From: Candidatus Cloacimonadota bacterium
GTDB lineage: Bacteria; Cloacimonadota; Cloacimonadia; JGIOTU-2
Direction: 5' to 3'
NCBI GenBank assembly: GCA_030628975.1
Contig: DAOVPZ010000002.1
Span: 1-27,653, forward strand
DNA: 27,653 nucleotides
A program made the translations under genes and the position numbers. Under the pieces are notes generated by a model. It was not told the DNA's origin, did no database searches, and saw only the letters and a list, made by a program, of their open reading frames with translations. This document shows positions 23,702 through 27,653 of the stretch, one piece after another. Each line of letters begins with the position of its first letter. The first letter of the stretch is position 1.

Positions 23702-23883
23702 CCATTCACTTGTGAATGGGTAGAATGACATATACAACCATACTCAGAATTTATTCGGTATATATATTCCCGACTAAAGTCGTAGATTAGTGGGTTTAGT
23801 CTAATACCATTGAATGAATTCAATGGTTAATATTTGTCATATAATTATTACAAATTAAAAAGATATGTCATAAAATTATGACA
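23702..23883. promoter_or_regulatory. Candidate activator-binding region with TGTCAT boxes
   Basis: Upstream of the sigma54 promoter, TGTCAT occurs at 23835-23840 and 23866-23871, and inverted as ATGACA at 23725-23730 and 23878-23883. The last two form the palindrome TGTCATAA-AA-TTATGACA (23866-23883). The boxes lie about 90-250 bases upstream of the promoter, the usual range for enhancer sites of NtrC-type activators. Two further palindromes, CCATTCAC-TT-GTGAATGG (23702-23719) and CCATTGAA-TGAA-TTCAATGG (23807-23826), belong to the repeat family. No gene is seen in 23519-24121. Confidence 0.5.
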
Positions 23884-23933
23884 AACCCATTATAATTTAT
23901 CTAATGAGAGTTTGTTCATAAACCCCGCCCGTT

Positions 23934-23958
23934 CTCCGTAGCACTGCGAAGGGTGAAT
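23934..23958 (+). repeat. Dispersed CTCCGTAGC...GCGAAGG repeat
   Basis: CTCCGTAGC-ACT-GCGAAGGGTGAAT matches the element at 15831-15858 except for the spacer and one base, and occurs inverted at 22861-22889. The preceding CCCGTTCT is also shared with the 15.8 kb copy. Confidence 0.6.
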
Positions 23959-24023
23959 TAGATAAAAATTCTATAGAATGTTTCCAAGATATTATATATA
24001 ATTATCTGACGGGGTAAACTATG

Positions 24024-24065
24024 AAAAATTGAGTTATCCCGACAAATCGGGACTTAATTTAACTC
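24024..24065 (-). terminator. Nested-hairpin terminator after the activator gene
   Basis: On the minus strand, GAGTTA...TAACTC (24065-24060 with 24036-24031) encloses TCCCGA-TTTG-TCGGGA (24052-24037), followed by AATTTTT. The inner stem is one of the TCCCGA..TCGGGA palindromes common in the gaps, apparently serving here as a terminator about 57 bases after the stop codon. Confidence 0.65.
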
Positions 24066-24121
24066 ATCCGTCAACTGGCAGATAAGTCAAGTTTTTTCAT
24101 TTTTAAGTTTTAATATAACCA

Positions 24122-25537
24122 CTAACTATTCTCATTATTTTTTCTATACTTGTTAATATCAATATCGTATTTTTTGAATTTATCATAAATATTTTGTCTT
24201 TTTATCTGGGAAATATTTGCAGCTTTAGTTACATCACCATTACAGTAACTTAATAATCCAGTGATGTAACTTTTTTCAAAAATTTCTTTTGCTTCTGCAA
24301 AAGGAAGATTTTGTCCTATTGATTCTTTATTAATGTATAAATGGCTTGGTAAATCTTCTGGTAATATTTTGTTATGAGTAGCCAAAGCAACAGCATGTTC
24401 TATAGTATTTCTTAACTCCCTAACATTACCTTTCCACTCATACAAAATTAGGATTGACATGACAGGCTTAGAGATTGTTAAACCCTTTTTTTTATGTTTT
24501 TCAGCAAACTCATTAACAAAAGCATTTGCCAGCAACTTAATATCTTCAACCCTTTCCCTAAGAGGTGGAATATTTATATTTATTACATTTAATCGATAAT
24601 ATAGGTCATCCCGAAACTTTCTGTTTATTATTTCTTCTTCAATATTTTTATTGGTCGCAGTAATAATTCTTACATCAACTTCAATATCATGATCACCGCC
24701 AACCTGTCTGATAATGCCTTTCTCAAGAGCCCGGAGTAATTTTGTTTGAAATGCTCGAGATGTTTCTGTAATTTCATCTAAGAATAAGGTGCCACCATCT
24801 GCTTCCTGAAAATAGCTGATTTTGTCTCTGATAGCATCAGTAAATGCACCCTTCTTGTGGCCAAAAAGCATGCTTTCCAAAAGATTTTCTGGCAAACCTC
24901 CACAGTTTACTGTAACAAATTTTTTTTCTTTTCTTTTGCTGTTTTTATGGATCAAATCTGCGAATAGTTCTTTACCAACACCTGTTTCGCCAGTTATTAG
25001 AACAGTAGTATCGAGAGGAGCGATTCGTTTTACTTTTTCCATTACCTTTTGTATTGAGAAACTATTTCCAACAATATTTCTTCTATCGAATCCTTGAGCT
25101 AAAATACTATGAAGTCTTTTAATTTCTTCAGTTTGCCATTTTACTTTCAAAATCCTTTCAATCATTAGCTTAAGTAAATCAAGGTCTTCTACAGGTTTTT
25201 CAATAAATTCCTCAGCTCCTAATTTCATTGCTTCAACAGCCATCTCAATTGAAGCTTTTCCACTAATGACCAATACAGCAATATGAGGCCATTGGGCTTT
25301 GATTTTTTTCATAAGCTCAAGCCCATCCTCGCCTGGCATTACAAGATCAGTCAATGCAATTTGATAAGTACCTTTTCTTAACTTTTCAAGAGCCAAAGCT
25401 GCGGAATTTGCTGTTTCAATTTCATACTCATCTTCTAATTGACGACGGAAAATATCAAGAGTATCTTCTTCATCGTCAATAATAAGTATCTTAGCGTTTC
25501 TTTTTAAGAAATCTGTCTGTATTACTTGATTTGTCAT
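24122..25537 (-). CDS. NtrC/PilR-family sigma54-dependent response regulator
   Basis: A 471-residue transcription activator. The receiver domain (about 15-130) has phosphoacceptor Asp64 in ALTDLVMP, acidic residues D21/D22 and the Lys of IEKPVE. The AAA+ domain (about 155-390) has Walker A GETGVGKE, the sigma54-contact loop as GAFTDA (the common form is GAFTGA), Walker B GGTLFLDEI, and the arginine-rich FRDDLYYRLNVININIPPLRER. A Fis-type helix-turn-helix closes the protein (GDVTKAANISQIKRQNIYDKFKKY, about 438-461). The likely target is the pilin gene just downstream, which has a -24/-12 promoter and candidate binding sites. The likely kinase is the adjacent upstream gene. The PilR name is inferred from neighbourhood, so no symbol is given. 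Confidence 0.92.
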   Translation of the reverse strand: MTNQVIQTDFLKRNAKILIIDDEEDTLDIFRRQLEDEYEIETANSAALALEKLRKGTYQIALTDLVMPGEDGLELMKKIKAQWPHIAVLVISGKASIEMAVEAMKLGAEEFIEKPVEDLDLLKLMIERILKVKWQTEEIKRLHSILAQGFDRRNIVGNSFSIQKVMEKVKRIAPLDTTVLITGETGVGKELFADLIHKNSKRKEKKFVTVNCGGLPENLLESMLFGHKKGAFTDAIRDKISYFQEADGGTLFLDEITETSRAFQTKLLRALEKGIIRQVGGDHDIEVDVRIITATNKNIEEEIINRKFRDDLYYRLNVININIPPLRERVEDIKLLANAFVNEFAEKHKKKGLTISKPVMSILILYEWKGNVRELRNTIEHAVALATHNKILPEDLPSHLYINKESIGQNLPFAEAKEIFEKSYITGLLSYCNGDVTKAANISQIKRQNIYDKFKKYDIDINKYRKNNENS

Positions 25538-25567
25538 TTTTGCCTTTTTTTGAGAACTGTTAAATGC

Positions 25568-25785
25568 CCACCTATGGTGGGAAACAGTTGAAATTTATTA
25601 GGTTGCCTTTTTATACCCACTTCTTCAACTTTTTTTATTCTAATTGAGTTGAAGGTAATAATAATACCTCAATTATTAACCATTTCATCGGTCTCGGAGC
25701 CCAGACGGAGTGATTTCCAGAATCTTCGGTAAACCTTTTATAGTCTGCCTATGGTGGGAAACGGCTAAAAATCTATGGTGGTAAT
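25568..25785. repeat. Repeated CCTATGGTGGGAAAC words in the kinase-activator gap
   Basis: CCTATGGTGGGAAACAGTTG (25571-25590) recurs as CCTATGGTGGGAAACGGCTA (25748-25767), with a third partial TCTATGGTGG at about 25772-25781. The first copy forms the palindrome CCCACC-TAT-GGTGGG (25568-25582). A word, CGGAGCCCAGACGG, near 25700 resembles words near 172 and 15770. The 282-base gap holds no gene and no clear terminator, so the kinase transcript may read through into the activator gene. Confidence 0.6.
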
Positions 25786-25819
25786 TTTTTCAAATAAACT
25801 GATTATCATAATATACAAG

Positions 25820-27223
25820 TTATTCATTAATAGGAAAGAATAATATAAATGTACTTCCTTTTCCAACCTTAGATTTAACAGAAATATAACCCCCATATCT
25901 TTCTACAACACTTTTACTAATTGCTAATCCAAGACCAAAACCACTACCATCTTTTTGCACTTTTGTAGAATAATAGGGTTCAAATATAATATCTAAGTAC
26001 TTGTTCTTTATTCCTTCACCAGTATCTTGTATTTCAATTGCTATCATATCACTCGTTCGATAAGTTCTAACCCAAATATACTTTTCTATACTGTTTTTTA
26101 AGGATTCAATTGCATTGTTCATTATATTGACAAAACTCTGACTAATATCACTATAAACTGTTTTAATTTCTGGTAAATCTTTAAAAAAACTTGTTTCCAG
26201 CATTACATAATGCTTAAAAAATAGATTATGTTTACAAAGTTCCAATTCTTGCTTAATAAGTTCATTTATATTTATTGGAACCATTGTAGAGATATCGTCC
26301 TTTTGAACTTTTTTAAGAAGTACTTTAACAGAGCGTGAGATATTTTTTCCAGCTTCTAAAATTTTATTGATATCCTCATTATCACTAAATTCCTTTTTTA
26401 TTAATTGTGCATAGCCCAATATGGAATTTAAAGGAGAATTTATGTTATGTACTATTCCTTCAACCCTTCTTCCAATTTCAGCTAATTTATTACTTTTTAT
26501 AAGTTCTAATTCTAATGCTTCACGAGCCTTTCTTTCTTTTACTTCTTTTGTGATGTTTGTAATACTACCTACTAATCTTAATCCAGCTTCACCCTTGACA
26601 GCTCTGATATTTAGCATTACATATTTTTTTTGATTGGATAAATCTAATTCGAGAACAGGTATTGTTATATAGTCTTCCTTTGCATTCTGCAAATATAACT
26701 CATTTAATTTAATAAATTCACTTATGTTTTTATTAATAACTTCTTTGTAATTGTTTAGCTCAAAAATACGAACAAAACTTGGATTACATAGAATAATTTT
26801 AAATTCAGAATCCATCCAAAAAATACCAATGTCAAGGTTATCTGTTATCACCTTATATTCCTGCTGAGCTTTGCTAAATTCTGCCAAATCTCTGTTCATT
26901 GCATTAAATGTTTCAACTACTTCACCAAGTTTGCCACCGTATTTTTCTAATATCGGTTCAAATTTTGATGGATTTTTGCTAATCTCTTGAAACTTTTCAC
27001 TTAACCTATTAATAGGTTGCATAATGGTTTTACTAAACCACAAACCTAAAACAATGACAGCAAACAGTGTGACAGCCAATAATTCCATTAAAATGACCAA
27101 ACGATTAATTTGATAGTTTGTAATAATCCATGCTAATCCCAGGATAATAAGAACCAGGATAAAGGTAATCGTAAAAAAGAGTATAAAGATTCGCCTTTCT
27201 AACGCAGCTTTATTTTTTTTCAT
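25820..27223 (-). CDS. Membrane histidine kinase with HAMP and PAS domains (PilS/NtrB-like)
   Basis: A 467-residue sensor kinase. Two membrane helices (about 12-34 and 42-63) are joined by only a few residues, so there is no periplasmic sensor domain. A HAMP-like segment (about 62-115), a PAS domain (about 120-228: IFWMDSEFKIILCNPSFVRIFEL) and a kinase core follow. The H-box is GIVHNINSPLNSILGYAQL with His259. The N-box is NIMNNAIESL, G1 is IQDTGEGI, the F-box is IFEPYYSTK, and G2 is SGFGLGLAISK. All catalytic parts are present. TTTAGGAG precedes the ATG. It most likely phosphorylates the neighbouring NtrC-type activator. PilS also senses within the membrane without a large periplasmic domain, but the signal here cannot be told from sequence. 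Confidence 0.92.
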   Translation of the reverse strand: MKKNKAALERRIFILFFTITFILVLIILGLAWIITNYQINRLVILMELLAVTLFAVIVLGLWFSKTIMQPINRLSEKFQEISKNPSKFEPILEKYGGKLGEVVETFNAMNRDLAEFSKAQQEYKVITDNLDIGIFWMDSEFKIILCNPSFVRIFELNNYKEVINKNISEFIKLNELYLQNAKEDYITIPVLELDLSNQKKYVMLNIRAVKGEAGLRLVGSITNITKEVKERKAREALELELIKSNKLAEIGRRVEGIVHNINSPLNSILGYAQLIKKEFSDNEDINKILEAGKNISRSVKVLLKKVQKDDISTMVPININELIKQELELCKHNLFFKHYVMLETSFFKDLPEIKTVYSDISQSFVNIMNNAIESLKNSIEKYIWVRTYRTSDMIAIEIQDTGEGIKNKYLDIIFEPYYSTKVQKDGSGFGLGLAISKSVVERYGGYISVKSKVGKGSTFILFFPINE

Positions 27224-27296
27224 TCCTACTCCTAAATTTTATTTATCAATTTCAATTTTATAATTAGAAGTTGATTATTAAAAATACTAATAGATT

Positions 27297-27641
27297 CTAA
27301 CAAGTTAAATGCAGAGCTGCAATTACTTTATTATTAGATTGAGATAAGTTATTAAATTTCTTAATAGCATTTGAGGTGTTTTCAATTATCGATTTTATCT
27401 TGTTATTTTTGCAATAATTAATCACTTCTTTTTCTACTTTCATCAAACCATATCTTCCAGTTCCAATTATTAAAACATCTGGTTTATTATCAATGAGTTC
27501 TGGAATATCTTCAAGGATTAGAAGATGTGAACTGTTACGCCACCAGTTACTTTTAATAGAATCTGGCATGATAATTACATCATGGGTGTAAACTTTACCA
27601 TTAATATTAATTTTGCCAAAGCTATAATTATTTACTGTCAT
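27297..27641 (-). CDS. Mth938/DUF498 family protein
   Basis: A 114-residue small globular protein with no signal peptide or membrane segment. It shows the family pattern: YSFGKININGKVYTHDVIIMPD near the start, SNWWR (about 32-36), then a Rossmann-like core with PDVLIIGTGRYGLM and IIENTSNAIKKFNNL, ending at the family's usual length. The family (Mth938 of archaea, related to mitochondrial NDUFAF3) has no settled biochemical role in bacteria. The start fits family alignments in memory, but no ribosome-binding site is visible in the 12 bases before the window ends, and the ATG lies inside an 18-bp palindrome. The kinase gene follows after 73 bases, so the two may share a transcript. Confidence 0.85.
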   Translation of the reverse strand: MTVNNYSFGKININGKVYTHDVIIMPDSIKSNWWRNSSHLLILEDIPELIDNKPDVLIIGTGRYGLMKVEKEVINYCKNNKIKSIIENTSNAIKKFNNLSQSNNKVIAALHLTC

Positions 27642-27653
27642 AATTTTATGACA
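27636..27653. promoter_or_regulatory. 18-bp palindrome covering the DUF498 start codon
   Basis: The minus strand reads TGTCATAAAATTATGACA, identical over all 18 bases to the plus strand at 23866-23883 upstream of the pilin promoter. It is cut by the window edge, so any wider site is unknown. It may be an operator shared by the pilin gene and the regulator-gene unit. Confidence 0.45.

Noticed and set aside
24822..24850. Loss of sigma54 contact because the GAFTGA loop reads GAFTDA
   Set aside because: From memory GAFTDA is a common natural variant in activators that still work with sigma54, and a good sigma54 promoter lies nearby.
25600..25618. A possible second sigma54 promoter upstream of the activator gene (minus strand TGGGTATAAAAAGGCA)
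   Set aside because: GG and GC spacing is right, but the flanking consensus (CAC, TT before GC) is absent.

Overview
The window is AT-rich and every convincing gene lies on the minus strand, so transcription runs from high to low coordinates. The content suggests an uncultured diderm of the FCB group, most like Cloacimonadota. The clues are large modular secreted proteins with 'NPFNP...SYSLP...YN.KG' C-terminal sorting domains, 'DWNWISFN' and 'GTQYNM' modules, LVIVD propellers, a secretin, and intergenic space rich in short palindromes. This placement rests on remembered family features, not on a search.

Layout in transcription order. (1) 27.6-24.1 kb holds a Mth938/DUF498 protein, a membrane histidine kinase and an NtrC-type sigma54 activator. 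(2) 24.1-23.1 kb holds a small pilin-like gene behind a well-formed -24/-12 sigma54 promoter. Upstream of it are TGTCAT boxes and an 18-bp palindrome that recurs exactly at the start of the DUF498-kinase unit. (3) 22.8-16.0 kb encodes a PilC/GspF platform protein, a PilB/GspE ATPase and four small or mid-sized membrane-anchored pseudopilin-like proteins. (4) 15.6-14.4 kb encodes a stand-alone histidine-kinase DHp domain and a receiver plus cyclic-nucleotide-fold protein. (5) 14.2-6.3 kb is a tight cluster: a PilT-like ATPase, a PilM-PilN-TPR-SPOR-TPR fusion, a PilO-PilP fusion, a short secretin, and a lipoprotein with fibronectin type III domains and a seven-bladed LVIVD propeller. The last four genes of this cluster overlap or nearly touch. 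(6) 6.2-0.5 kb encodes two large secreted modular proteins that share domains and end in sorting-type C-terminal domains.

Together the window reads as one locus for a compact type IV pilus or type II secretion-like machine. It includes its own transcriptional control (kinase, sigma54 activator, pilin promoter), a second signalling pair beside the retraction-type ATPase, and candidate surface or secreted clients at its end. The alignment complex is reorganised: four usual proteins (PilM, N, O, P) are compressed into two, with peptidoglycan-binding and TPR modules added. No prepilin peptidase gene is present.

Gene-free stretches (1-467, 15552-15999, 17948-18294, 21079-21468, 22810-23122, 23519-24121, 25538-25819) are filled with short palindromes and dispersed repeats. 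One such palindrome has entered a coding sequence in frame, and others lie in a terminator and a 5' leader. No rRNA, tRNA, CRISPR array, transposase or phage gene was recognised.
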